From G965267605 sp965267605 (GTDB lineage: Bacteria > Bacteroidota > Bacteroidia > Flavobacteriales_E > Vicingaceae): a stretch of DNA of 64,000 bases. How positions within the stretch are numbered: the first letter of the stretch is position 1; each line of letters begins with the position of its first letter. Below the pieces are notes generated by a model. It searched no databases and was not told the origin of the DNA. It was given only the letters and a program-made list of their open reading frames with translations. Below, in pieces: positions 16,878 through 24,721 of this stretch. The DNA is taken from NCBI GenBank assembly GCA_965267605.1, contig OZ254088.1:2542001-2606000 (forward strand). The letters are read 5' to 3'. The position numbers were made by a program, and so were the translations under genes.

Positions 16878-18226
16878 TGCAGATCAGTTTCATAGATATT
16901 GAGTTTACGCACGATGATGTGGATCAGGCCCGTATCATCGACATCGCAATCGACAATGTTGGTGGCACAGTAGAGTCGTTTGCAACAGATGTTAATCCGG
17001 AGGCAGAGATCTCTTCTTTCAAAGCGGCCTTAACCGGACTCAACAAAGAATCTTCTAAGCGGGCTCCCAAGTTCTTTCAGTTGGCCAAACGCATTGTGCA
17101 GTTGACTGAAGGGCGCATCCTCATAGGGCATCGCATGGAACACCAGTACACCATCCTTACACGAATGTTCAGCGAACTTGGGTTTCCTTTTCAAAGAGAG
17201 TGGTTAGATCTCAATGCATTGGTAGGGTCCAGTTTTCCTGAGTTGAAAAACAAAGAGCTTCATCACATAGCCAAACAGTTCAAGATCGAATACCTCAACA
17301 TTCACCGATCTGAAGAGGATGTAAAATTGGTTCGGGAACTCTTTCGTAAGATGACCAAACTAATCAGGGAGGATCATGTTGACAGGATGATACATGGTTA
17401 CCTGCCTGAGGAATACGTGGAAGTAAAAGATGCCAGTCTTCTTTCCGATGAAGCCGGATTTTTTACCATCTACAATGCGCAGAAACACGCCATCTACACT
17501 GCCTCGTCCAGAAACATAAGACAAAGGGTAAATGCCCTTCTTCGCGGTGAAGCTGATACTATAGCGCTTCGCAACCTACAAAATGAAGCTTGCTACATCT
17601 GGCAACAGGAGGAGGGCAATGAGATGATTGGCATGGTGAAAGCCAATGCTGTGTTGGACCAGAGGCGCCCCATCTACAATACCTCCAATTCCAAACTGTT
17701 TACCCATAGCATTGTAACTGCTGCAGAAGATGGCATCACACATTTGAAGGTGATAGATGAGGTGAAACCAGAGTCTCTGGCTTCATTTACTTCCCTGGAG
17801 TATGCGCGAAGTTCCTTGTCCAAACTCCTTGAAGACAACAAACTGTGCCCACTGTACTGCGATATGCTTCCAGATTTCGAAGGACCTTGTTACAATTACC
17901 TCAGCGGAAGTTGTAAGGGGATATGTGTTGAAGAGGAAGCGAAGACCGCTTATAACAAAAGGGTAGGCCGTGCGGTGGATGATCTCAAGTTCAGACACTT
18001 GAATTACATCGTTGTAGACAGAGGAAGGACCAACACCGAGCGTTCGTTATTGTGGGTTGAAGGAGGAAAATTCGTTGGAGCTGGATACATCAAACAGGAG
18101 TTGATATCCAAGGACTTACCCCTAATGAAAGATTTCATAGAGCCTTACGAAGACTCTAAGTTCATCCGTCAATTGATCAAGAATTATGTATTAGGAAGTA
18201 AGGTTGATCAAGTGATCCAATTTTAG
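16877..18226 (+). CDS. Degenerate paralog of the exonuclease-GIY-YIG fusion
   Basis: Protein of 449 residues aligning end to end with its upstream neighbour. In the exonuclease half D7, E9, H143 and D148 remain, but the second metal aspartate (D91 in copy one) is Q90. In the GIY-YIG half GIY is GFF (194), YVG is YTA (207) and the catalytic Glu256 is Ala256, while R215 and N268 remain. The Cys cluster (324, 328, 338, 346, 350) is kept with C-x7-C-x3-C spacing. The second nuclease is therefore probably inactive and the first crippled, yet the frame is intact. The GTG start shares one base with the stop of copy one (TAGTG), pointing to coupled translation and perhaps a heteromeric complex. It overlaps convergent lysC by 4 bases. 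Confidence 0.85.
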   Translation: MQISFIDIEFTHDDVDQARIIDIAIDNVGGTVESFATDVNPEAEISSFKAALTGLNKESSKRAPKFFQLAKRIVQLTEGRILIGHRMEHQYTILTRMFSELGFPFQREWLDLNALVGSSFPELKNKELHHIAKQFKIEYLNIHRSEEDVKLVRELFRKMTKLIREDHVDRMIHGYLPEEYVEVKDASLLSDEAGFFTIYNAQKHAIYTASSRNIRQRVNALLRGEADTIALRNLQNEACYIWQQEEGNEMIGMVKANAVLDQRRPIYNTSNSKLFTHSIVTAAEDGITHLKVIDEVKPESLASFTSLEYARSSLSKLLEDNKLCPLYCDMLPDFEGPCYNYLSGSCKGICVEEEAKTAYNKRVGRAVDDLKFRHLNYIVVDRGRTNTERSLLWVEGGKFVGAGYIKQELISKDLPLMKDFIEPYEDSKFIRQLIKNYVLGSKVDQVIQF

Positions 18227-19467
18227 CCTCGATCCTTCACAACAAGTCGTGCAGTGTGCCTGGAGAACTGCTTGACCAGAATATCTTTGTTAACGGTTAC
18301 CCTCTCAATGGTTGCATCATCGTAATGTCTGATGGTGACTAACTCCAGCCCCTCGTTGTACAGTACCTTAAATGATCCCTGAATGTCTTCAATCAGTCCC
18401 GGAAGTTTACGCTCATCCCGATCCACGCAAACCGAGAAGCTAATGGCAGAGTTTTGCATCAGGTTAATCTTAACATGATGTTTCGCGAACAGGTCAAAAA
18501 TCTCACTGAGGTTCTTCTCAACAATGAAAGCATAATCTCTGGCTGAGATGGAAACCAGCACCTGATCCATTCTGAAAATAAAGGATGGGATAAGTTTATC
18601 CAGGTCAACATTATCATCTATCAGTGTGCCATCCGCAGATGGATCAACAAAGCTCCTCACCTCAAGTGGAATGTGCTTGTTCTGTAGTGGCTTGATAGTC
18701 TTCGGATGAATTACCGATGCTCCGTAATACGCAAGCTCTACTGCCTCATGGTACGATATATTGGGAAGTCGTTCTGTATTGTCGAACCACTTCGGATCAG
18801 CATTCAGCATACCTGGAACATCCTTCCAAATCGTTACGGATTCAGCGTCTAACGAGTAGGCCGCAATGGCAGCAGAAAAATCCGAACCTTCCCTTCCGAG
18901 GGTAGTAGTTATGCCATCGGCTGTGGCACCCATGAAACCCTGAAGCACATATACCTGGGCATCATCACAAGCCCCCTTGAATTTCTTCTCTGTTGACTTC
19001 CAATCAACACTTGCATCCCGAAACAGATCGTCTGTTACCACAAGCTGCCTGGCGTCTAACCACTCTGCATCCAACTCTTCACTTTTAAGGTAATGGGTCA
19101 GTATGGATGTAGAGATCAACTCCCCGAATGGTACAATCTGGTCGTAATAAGCATCATACCCCAATCCGTGTTTATGTTCCAAGGCAATGGTAAGCTGGTC
19201 AAACCACTCAGACAACCAACCCGGCACTTCACCGAACAGCTCCTTTACAATCTCCTCGTGGTACTGCTCAATTGAGATTAGCTGAGCCTTCCAATCACCT
19301 TTATCAATGTACCTGGCTATTAGTTCTTCAAGTGCGTTGGTGGTTTTCCCCATTGCGGAGATCACAGCAACCATCTTGCGGGTACCATGCTCGCGGATAA
19401 TAGAAGCCACATTGCGAACGGCTTCAGCATCCTTTACACTTGCTCCACCAAATTTGAAAACCTTCAT
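18223..19467 (-). CDS. lysC: Aspartate kinase
   Basis: Phosphorylates aspartate, the first step to lysine, threonine and methionine. At 414 residues it is monofunctional. Seen: N-terminal KFGGASV (Ala where many have Thr), the GREGSDFSAAIAAYSL block near residue 195, WKDVPGMLNADP near 218, YYGASVIHPKTIKP near 250, and a C-terminal ACT-type regulatory region from about 300. The start overlaps the stop of the upstream GNAT gene by 4 bases, so the two are probably co-translated. Converges on the degenerate nuclease gene with a 4-base overlap. Confidence 0.92.
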   Translation of the reverse strand: MKVFKFGGASVKDAEAVRNVASIIREHGTRKMVAVISAMGKTTNALEELIARYIDKGDWKAQLISIEQYHEEIVKELFGEVPGWLSEWFDQLTIALEHKHGLGYDAYYDQIVPFGELISTSILTHYLKSEELDAEWLDARQLVVTDDLFRDASVDWKSTEKKFKGACDDAQVYVLQGFMGATADGITTTLGREGSDFSAAIAAYSLDAESVTIWKDVPGMLNADPKWFDNTERLPNISYHEAVELAYYGASVIHPKTIKPLQNKHIPLEVRSFVDPSADGTLIDDNVDLDKLIPSFIFRMDQVLVSISARDYAFIVEKNLSEIFDLFAKHHVKINLMQNSAISFSVCVDRDERKLPGLIEDIQGSFKVLYNEGLELVTIRHYDDATIERVTVNKDILVKQFSRHTARLVVKDRG

Positions 19468-19934
19468 GCCAGTGTTTGAATTTGATCGTATGTGAGTTTA
19501 CCATTGATCCATTCCCCGTCCAGTTCGGCACCGTACTTCTCGTAGAACTCTATGGATGGTGTGTTCCAATCCAGCACTTGCCATACCATTAGTTTTGCGT
19601 CCATATCCCTGGCTGCCGTAATGGTAGCATCGAAGAGCATCTTACCTGCGCCTTTACCTCGGTCTGCCTCTTTCACAATGATGTCTTCCAGGTAAAGACA
19701 TTTTCCCTTCCAGGTAGAATAACGGATGTAGTAGAGCGACATACCAACTATCCTTCCCTCTTCTTCGGCAAGAATCACCCAGTACAACGGGTGTGTTCCA
19801 TAACCATCTTCTTCCAGTTGCTGGAGTGAAATGGTTACCTGTTCAGGTGCACGCTCATAAAGTGCAAGTTCCTTGATCAGTTCAAGTACTTCAGGCAGAT
19901 CCTCTTTCGTACCGTCTCTTAACGTAATGGGCAT
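19464..19934 (-). CDS. GNAT-family N-acetyltransferase
   Basis: Acetyl-CoA-dependent acetyltransferase of 156 residues. The GNAT core includes the acetyl-CoA pyrophosphate loop ADRGKGAGKMLFD near residue 90 and the terminal FYEKYGAE motif near residue 131. The N-terminal LRDGTKEDLPEVLELIKEL and overall length resemble the spermidine/diamine acetyltransferase-like (SSAT-like) subgroup, but the substrate cannot be assigned. Lies between the WG-repeat gene (17 bases) and lysC (4-base overlap) on the same strand. Confidence 0.88.
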   Translation of the reverse strand: MPITLRDGTKEDLPEVLELIKELALYERAPEQVTISLQQLEEDGYGTHPLYWVILAEEEGRIVGMSLYYIRYSTWKGKCLYLEDIIVKEADRGKGAGKMLFDATITAARDMDAKLMVWQVLDWNTPSIEFYEKYGAELDGEWINGKLTYDQIQTLA

Positions 19935-19951
19935 GTGTCAAATTTAGAAAT

Positions 19952-21361
19952 TCAATCGTCCCAACCGCGCCAACCAAAATCGGTAGCACGATCGTATTTA
20001 GGGGGAATCACCAATTGGCCACGATCATTGTAGAAGCCAACTTTATCGTTGTCGTCCTTCACCATAATCATCCCATTCTCATACCCGTAGATGTATTTGT
20101 ACTGCTTTGGCACCACCCAGTTCCCGGCATCATCTTTTACACCATAACGACCGGCTCGCCATCCCCGAGGGGATTTGTACAAAGTGAATGTCTCGCCAGT
20201 AACAGTGTATTTCTTCCGGCCAAATTGAGAGTCCTCCTCTACAGCAATCTCCGTGGCAATATCTTCATCGCACTCATCCCATCGATTATGATATGGACGC
20301 TTCTTCAGACCGGTCTTATCAATTTTATACCAACGTCCAGCTTGCTTGACATATGCTTCGTATCGGTAAAAATCGCAGGCCAGATCATATTTGAACGGGA
20401 TCTTGACCCGACCTGTCTTATCTATATAGCCCCACTTGCCATTCTTTTTAGCCTTGATCAGATCATGACCATTGTAGGTCCATGGTAGTTTCTCATAGAT
20501 CAGTGGAATCACCACCTCGTTCTTCTGGTTGATGGCTCCATACTTCTTCCCCTTCTTCACGAACATCAAGCCCTTCCTATAGTCAGAAATCTGGTCATAC
20601 TCCAACGGAATCACCACTTTCCCATTCCAGTCGACATACCCATTCAGCTCATCTTTCGTGGCTTTGACAACCTTACCATAAGGACGCAAGGATCTGTACT
20701 CCAATGGAACCACAACTTCGCCCTTCATATTGATAATACCGTAATCGCTCTTGTACTTTCCGAGGTCTGGTCTTTTGATACTTACAATTGACTTTGCATT
20801 CCAATCAACACTCCGATCGCCCAATGGGGTACCATTTGAGTAGAATTGATAATCTGGTTTACCACTGCCATTGCCTAACTGCCACTCACCGTTACGCTTG
20901 CCTTCCCTGTACGCTCCAACGTCATAGAAGCCTTTGTCATTCCTCACTTTCCATTGGCCCACACGGTTATCGTTTTCGTAGTTACCAGATTGTACCATCT
21001 CCCCTTTTTCATCCAGCTCAAGGTATTCGCCATGTTTCAAGCCCAGCCGATAGACGGTACTTGTCATAGCCTTCTCTGCTCCATATTTCTTTACAGTACC
21101 ACACAGGTTGTCCAGGTCCTGTTTCTCCAAAACAGCAGACAAAACAACCCGATCACTACTCACTTGTTTCCGTGTAACCTCAATGTGTTTCTCATCAACT
21201 TCCTGAATGGTAACCATATAGGTAGCCCCCTTCTTCTTGGAAGGTTCATAAGCTGACGTGAGATAATACGCCTTCTTAAGTTTCTTGGATTTGTCTACTC
21301 CCTCGAGCTGCCCAAATGCAAAGCCCGAAATGAAGATTAGTGGCCAGACAATCTGTTTCAT
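19952..21361 (-). CDS. Secreted WG-repeat protein with MORN-like N-terminal section
   Basis: Protein of 469 residues with a signal peptide (MKQIVWPLIFISGFAFGQ). Residues ~105-190 hold MORN/YwqK-like repeats (LKHGEYLELDEKGEMVQSG, GQWKVRNDKGFYDVGAY, GEWQLGNGSG). Residues ~195-460 hold WG repeats of about 30 residues, such as GYVDWNGKVVIPLEYDQI, KYGAINQKNEVVIPLIYEKL, KWGYIDKTGRVKIPFKYDL and VGFYNDRGQLVIPPKYD. WG repeats are widespread in bacteria and of unknown role. Together with the MORN-like protein at 24702 this makes two such proteins close by. Confidence 0.88.
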   Translation of the reverse strand: MKQIVWPLIFISGFAFGQLEGVDKSKKLKKAYYLTSAYEPSKKKGATYMVTIQEVDEKHIEVTRKQVSSDRVVLSAVLEKQDLDNLCGTVKKYGAEKAMTSTVYRLGLKHGEYLELDEKGEMVQSGNYENDNRVGQWKVRNDKGFYDVGAYREGKRNGEWQLGNGSGKPDYQFYSNGTPLGDRSVDWNAKSIVSIKRPDLGKYKSDYGIINMKGEVVVPLEYRSLRPYGKVVKATKDELNGYVDWNGKVVIPLEYDQISDYRKGLMFVKKGKKYGAINQKNEVVIPLIYEKLPWTYNGHDLIKAKKNGKWGYIDKTGRVKIPFKYDLACDFYRYEAYVKQAGRWYKIDKTGLKKRPYHNRWDECDEDIATEIAVEEDSQFGRKKYTVTGETFTLYKSPRGWRAGRYGVKDDAGNWVVPKQYKYIYGYENGMIMVKDDNDKVGFYNDRGQLVIPPKYDRATDFGWRGWDD

Positions 21362-21394
21362 GTTTAATGATACAAATTCCGGCTGTCAAGATGG

Positions 21395-21682
21395 TTATGC
21401 TTGGGTACACATTATGATCGCCATCGTAAGGGCGATCAAAGACATCACACCGAACACGATTCTCCGTCTGCGTTGTTGTTTGTAACGCTCGTGGCGAATC
21501 TGATCGCGGATCTTATCCATCTCATCTTTTGTCGATTCTATAAAACTCAAATTCACGTCCGTTTTTTGTTTCGCATGGTGTTCCTTGTTAAGAAAGCTTC
21601 GCTTCCTTTTCAACTCCTCATTTCGTTTCAGGCTGCGCTGCATACCTGCAGCTGCTCCAAATGAACCAAACTGTAATCCCAT
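21395..21682 (-). CDS. Small tail-anchored coiled-coil membrane protein (copy A)
   Basis: Protein of 95 residues: Gly/Phe-rich N-terminus, charged helix (about 14-75) and one C-terminal membrane segment (IVFGVMSLIALTMAIIMC) after a basic RRRR stretch. It aligns with the protein at 22466-22735 (shared K.N..L.RKR..L.K, a later K.IR, RR.VF and the membrane end). Both genes carry the same 20-base upstream element about 30 bases before the ATG. The membrane topology would put the helix in the cytosol. Function unknown. Confidence 0.72.
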   Translation of the reverse strand: MGLQFGSFGAAAGMQRSLKRNEELKRKRSFLNKEHHAKQKTDVNLSFIESTKDEMDKIRDQIRHERYKQQRRRRIVFGVMSLIALTMAIIMCTQA

Positions 21683-21714
21683 ACACTCCTATAAACGTGT
21701 AAACCGCTGAAAAT

Positions 21715-21734
21715 GATTGCCAACAAAAGTTAAA
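21715..21734 (-). promoter_or_regulatory. 20-base element shared by the two small membrane genes (copy A)
   Basis: Twenty bases identical to 22765-22784. On the minus strand it reads TTTAACTTTTGTTGGCAATC, ending 32 bases before the copy A start. TAACTTTTG resembles the TAnnTTTG -7 box with one extra base, so a promoter is likely. Confidence 0.6.
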
Positions 21735-21788
21735 AGATGCTAATAGATGCAATTATGGAATGAAACAACTTCCCGTCCCACGTTGTAA

Positions 21789-22463
21789 ATGAGATTTCTG
21801 CTGTACATACTGCTTCTGACCCAAACGCTGGATGCTATGTGCCAGAAAATTGTCCTTAAGGGATCAGGTAAACGAGCTGTGGTCAAACCAGGAACACTAG
21901 TTGGCATCACACTGGTAGGTGAACCGTTCTCCCTCAATTCATGGAAGTACAGGTGTGTCAAGAGTGATAGTATCAGCGAAGCCAACAAGTGGGTTGTAAC
22001 TAAGATCACGGAAACACACCTTGTTGCTGAACAATATCCCTCACCGGATTCAGCGTATAGTTTCGATACCATTACCGATGATGTGGTAACTACTTACATG
22101 CAAACTCACCCCCATGCCAAATTCCTCAGCAACGCAGCTCGCGGAAGCCAACCAAAAATTAACCTATGGGTATTCAAGAATCCCAAACAGATGGTCATCG
22201 GCCGCTTCCCCTTCGTAGAAATTGAGTCATTGACGTTTGCCAAAAGCAAAAACTGCAGTGCCACTGCCGCGCATGTTTTCATTGTTGGGCCTGGGTTGAT
22301 GATCATGTCTGGTGGGGCTCTGGCTGGCAGTGGCCGTTTAAGCTGGCCAATCGCCATATTGGGTGGGGCAGGTGCAACGATTACATGGCTCATCTTTAGG
22401 AGCGTCAGGCGTGACAAGGTTCGGACCTACAGCACCAAAGAATTTCCCATTCGGGTGAGATAG
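21789..22463 (+). CDS. Membrane/secreted protein of unknown function
   Basis: Protein of 224 residues with a signal peptide (MRFLLYILLLTQTLDAMCQ), a ~125-residue soluble part without motifs I recognise, and two hydrophobic segments near residues 163-181 and 187-205 (HVFIVGPGLMIMSGGAL; AILGGAGATITWLIF), followed by a basic tail. Residues 30-52 (AVVKPGTLVGITLVGEP) could be a small beta domain. It lies on the plus strand between the two small paralogous minus-strand membrane genes, divergent from copy A. Confidence 0.65.
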   Translation: MRFLLYILLLTQTLDAMCQKIVLKGSGKRAVVKPGTLVGITLVGEPFSLNSWKYRCVKSDSISEANKWVVTKITETHLVAEQYPSPDSAYSFDTITDDVVTTYMQTHPHAKFLSNAARGSQPKINLWVFKNPKQMVIGRFPFVEIESLTFAKSKNCSATAAHVFIVGPGLMIMSGGALAGSGRLSWPIAILGGAGATITWLIFRSVRRDKVRTYSTKEFPIRVR

Positions 22464-22465
22464 GG

Positions 22466-22735
22466 CTACCCGTGCAGCAACCAAACCATGAGTATCACAA
22501 TGAGTGAAGTAATAGTTAGGAAAACCACCCTTCTCCAAAATCGAATAACCCGATTATGGTGAACCATCTTCTGACGAATTCTTTTCAGCTCCCTTTTGTC
22601 GATCTCCACCCTCCGTATCTCTTTCTTCTTTTCAAAGCCACTCAGCTTGTCTTTCTGGAGGTACTTTCTCTTGCGAAGAAGCTGACGATTCTCCTTGATG
22701 ATCTGATTCATTAAAAAAGCAAACCCTGATCCCAT
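22466..22735 (-). CDS. Small tail-anchored coiled-coil membrane protein (copy B)
   Basis: Protein of 89 residues, paralog of 21395-21682: MGSGF N-terminus, a very basic charged helix, then a membrane segment VVFLTITSLIVILMVWLL. Its stop lies 3 bases past the stop of the convergent unknown gene. The same 20-base upstream element precedes its ATG by 29 bases. Function unknown. Confidence 0.72.
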   Translation of the reverse strand: MGSGFAFLMNQIIKENRQLLRKRKYLQKDKLSGFEKKKEIRRVEIDKRELKRIRQKMVHHNRVIRFWRRVVFLTITSLIVILMVWLLHG

Positions 22736-22764
22736 ATTTCATATACGGGTATTCACATCCTAGA

Positions 22765-22784
22765 GATTGCCAACAAAAGTTAAA
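22765..22784 (-). promoter_or_regulatory. 20-base element shared by the two small membrane genes (copy B)
   Basis: Identical to 21715-21734 and placed at nearly the same distance from the start codon. Flanking bases differ, so the conservation is specific to this block; a promoter or regulator site is likely. Confidence 0.6.
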
Positions 22785-22844
22785 TCGTACACCACGCGGG
22801 GAGGATAGACCAAGCGCAGAACAAAATTTGGGTCATTTTGAAAA

Positions 22845-22877
22845 TTCATCGATGAAAATGATTGGTTTATCGATAAA
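22845..22877. promoter_or_regulatory. Paired 12-bp palindromes, candidate operators
   Basis: TTCATCGATGAA (22845-22856) and TTTATCGATAAA (22866-22877) are both perfect palindromes sharing TTYATCGATRAA. Their centres are 21 bases apart, two helical turns. The second lies between the -33 and -7 boxes of the beta-barrel gene, where a bound dimer would block transcription. Confidence 0.6.
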
Positions 22878-22890
22878 TAATCTACTTTCG
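22862..22890 (+). promoter_or_regulatory. Promoter of the beta-barrel gene
   Basis: TTG at 22862-22864 and TACTTTCG at 22883-22890, spaced by 18 bases, match the TTTG/TAnnTTYG pattern. The start codon follows after 25 bases. Confidence 0.6.
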
Positions 22891-22915
22891 CGGGCTTAAA
22901 ACACTAACGAACGAT

Positions 22916-23668
22916 ATGTACTACTACATCAAAATGCTGGTCATCGCCATGGGAATCGCGGGATTAGCAAGCGGCCAAAGCGTTGATTTTGCATACGGCC
23001 AAGGATTTCATTTTGGCAAATACAACCAATCTGGAACTTATAATTCCGGATCTCTGTACTTTATTCCGGATCCAGATTATTCGTCAACAGATTACCAGGT
23101 TCAGATTCCAAAATCATTTCAAAGTGAGTCTTTCATGATCAGTGGAATTGTTCCCGTTGCTTCCAGAATTGGAATCAGAGCAACGGCCTGCTATCAAAAA
23201 AACAACCAGTATATACTTACGGAAGAGCAAACCTATAAGTACTACGATCACGCACATAAAAGTTTTGGTCTGAACGTAGGTGTGAGCTACACCTTCATCA
23301 ACAAGCCTGGTATTCGTGTTTCAGGTTTCTATCAGCGTGGAGTTGATCATGTTGATTTTGGCTTGGAGAATCTTAGTCCATTTCAGCAAGCGTGGTTGCG
23401 CAGTTGGGGAATGAAAGGTTTTGCTATGTCGCACACACTTGGAGCTGAAGCAGAATTTGCCGTTTCCGAGCATGTTTCCATATCGTTCCAGTTAAGGTAC
23501 CACGGGTACAATTATTCTTACAGCAACAATACGACCACTGGATTGAATTTTAAGAAGATCGACAACCAACTGGCACCTGGAATTTCAATGAGATACCATT
23601 TCGGCAAAGCAAAACTTGTAGAGATCGATCAAGAGGAGGATTACTTCGAAGCTGACGATAAGCAGTAG
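22916..23668 (+). CDS. Outer-membrane beta-barrel protein
   Basis: Protein of 250 residues with a signal peptide (about 1-20, ending GLASGQ) and a run of amphipathic beta strands rich in Tyr, Gly and Phe. A late strand MRYHFGK is followed by an acidic tail EIDQEEDYFEADDKQ. Consistent with an 8-12 strand outer-membrane barrel; ligand unknown. Its promoter carries two palindromic candidate operators, so expression is probably regulated. Confidence 0.75.
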   Translation: MYYYIKMLVIAMGIAGLASGQSVDFAYGQGFHFGKYNQSGTYNSGSLYFIPDPDYSSTDYQVQIPKSFQSESFMISGIVPVASRIGIRATACYQKNNQYILTEEQTYKYYDHAHKSFGLNVGVSYTFINKPGIRVSGFYQRGVDHVDFGLENLSPFQQAWLRSWGMKGFAMSHTLGAEAEFAVSEHVSISFQLRYHGYNYSYSNNTTTGLNFKKIDNQLAPGISMRYHFGKAKLVEIDQEEDYFEADDKQ

Positions 23669-23698
23669 ATTTCAGACCGCTGAATAGGCCAAAAAGGC

Positions 23699-23706
23699 TA
23701 ACTTTG
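23699..23706 (+). promoter_or_regulatory. -7 element of fbp promoter, 4 bases from the start codon
   Basis: TAACTTTG is an exact TAnnTTTG match and only GCGC separates it from the ATG at 23711. Transcription would start at or next to the start codon, giving a leaderless message. No clear -33 box. Confidence 0.6.
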
Positions 23707-23710
23707 GCGC

Positions 23711-24721
23711 ATGTCAGGAGTTACTACACTTAGCGATTTCATACAGGAAAGACAGGAAGCATTTCCCTACGCTACAGGAGAACTGAGTGCATTGCTCAGA
23801 GACATTGAACTCGCATCTAAAATCGTAAACAGCCAGGTCAACAAGGCCGGATTGGTTAACATACTGGGTGCCGTTGGTTCTGAGAACGTGCAGGGTGAAG
23901 AACAGCAAAAGCTGGATGTATTCGCCAATGAGCAGTTCATCAATGCTTTTAAGAACGGTGGCGAAGTAGCCGCCATTGCTTCTGAAGAGGAAGATGACAT
24001 TCTGGTTTTCGAGGATGACATCGCCAGGAAGGGTAAATACATTGTTGCATTTGACCCACTGGATGGATCCTCGAATATTGATGTCAATGTTTCTATTGGA
24101 ACGATCTTTTCGATCTATAGAAAGATCAATGAGATCCCTGACAAGTCAGACTTCTTCCAAGGAGGAAATGCCCAGGTTGCGGCTGGTTATGTGATATACG
24201 GTTCATCTACAATGCTGGTTTATACCACAGGGCATGGTGTAAACGGATTCACACTCGACCCATCGTTAGGTGTATTCTGCCTTTCACACCCTGATATCAA
24301 AACTCCTGATACAGGTAAGATATACTCTATCAACGAAGGAAACCTGGAACACTATCCGGAAGGTGTGAGGCAATATGTACATGATTGCAAGCTCAATGAT
24401 CCAGAAAGAAATACGCCCTACTCTGCAAGATATATAGGTAGTATGGTTGCAGATCTGCATAGAAACCTGATCAAGGGTGGTGTGTTCATCTATCCCGAAT
24501 CTGATAAAGCCCCTAACGGAAAACTCAGGTTACTGTACGAGTGTAATCCGATGGGATTCATTGTGGAACAGGCAGGTGGTAAAGCCAGTACAGGAACGGG
24601 CGCTGTTATGGATCTGGAAATGAAGGAACTTCATCAACGCACACCGATTGTTGTTGGTTCCACTCAAATGGTGGAAGACGTAGAAGCTTATATCAGGAAG
24701 CATGCATCTGTGGAAGCTTAG
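23711..24721 (+). CDS. fbp: Fructose-1,6-bisphosphatase class I
   Basis: Hydrolyses fructose 1,6-bisphosphate to fructose 6-phosphate in gluconeogenesis, with Mg2+. At 336 residues it is normal. Seen: the metal-binding FDPLDGSSNIDVNVSIGTIFSIYR near residue 114 (quoted here as FDPLDGSSNID), the AGYVIYGSSTMLVYT strand near 158, the sugar-binding YSARYIGSMVADLHR near 235 and the final YECNPMGFIVEQAGGKAS near 275. The next gene starts 20 bases before its stop. Confidence 0.95.
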   Translation: MSGVTTLSDFIQERQEAFPYATGELSALLRDIELASKIVNSQVNKAGLVNILGAVGSENVQGEEQQKLDVFANEQFINAFKNGGEVAAIASEEEDDILVFEDDIARKGKYIVAFDPLDGSSNIDVNVSIGTIFSIYRKINEIPDKSDFFQGGNAQVAAGYVIYGSSTMLVYTTGHGVNGFTLDPSLGVFCLSHPDIKTPDTGKIYSINEGNLEHYPEGVRQYVHDCKLNDPERNTPYSARYIGSMVADLHRNLIKGGVFIYPESDKAPNGKLRLLYECNPMGFIVEQAGGKASTGTGAVMDLEMKELHQRTPIVVGSTQMVEDVEAYIRKHASVEA

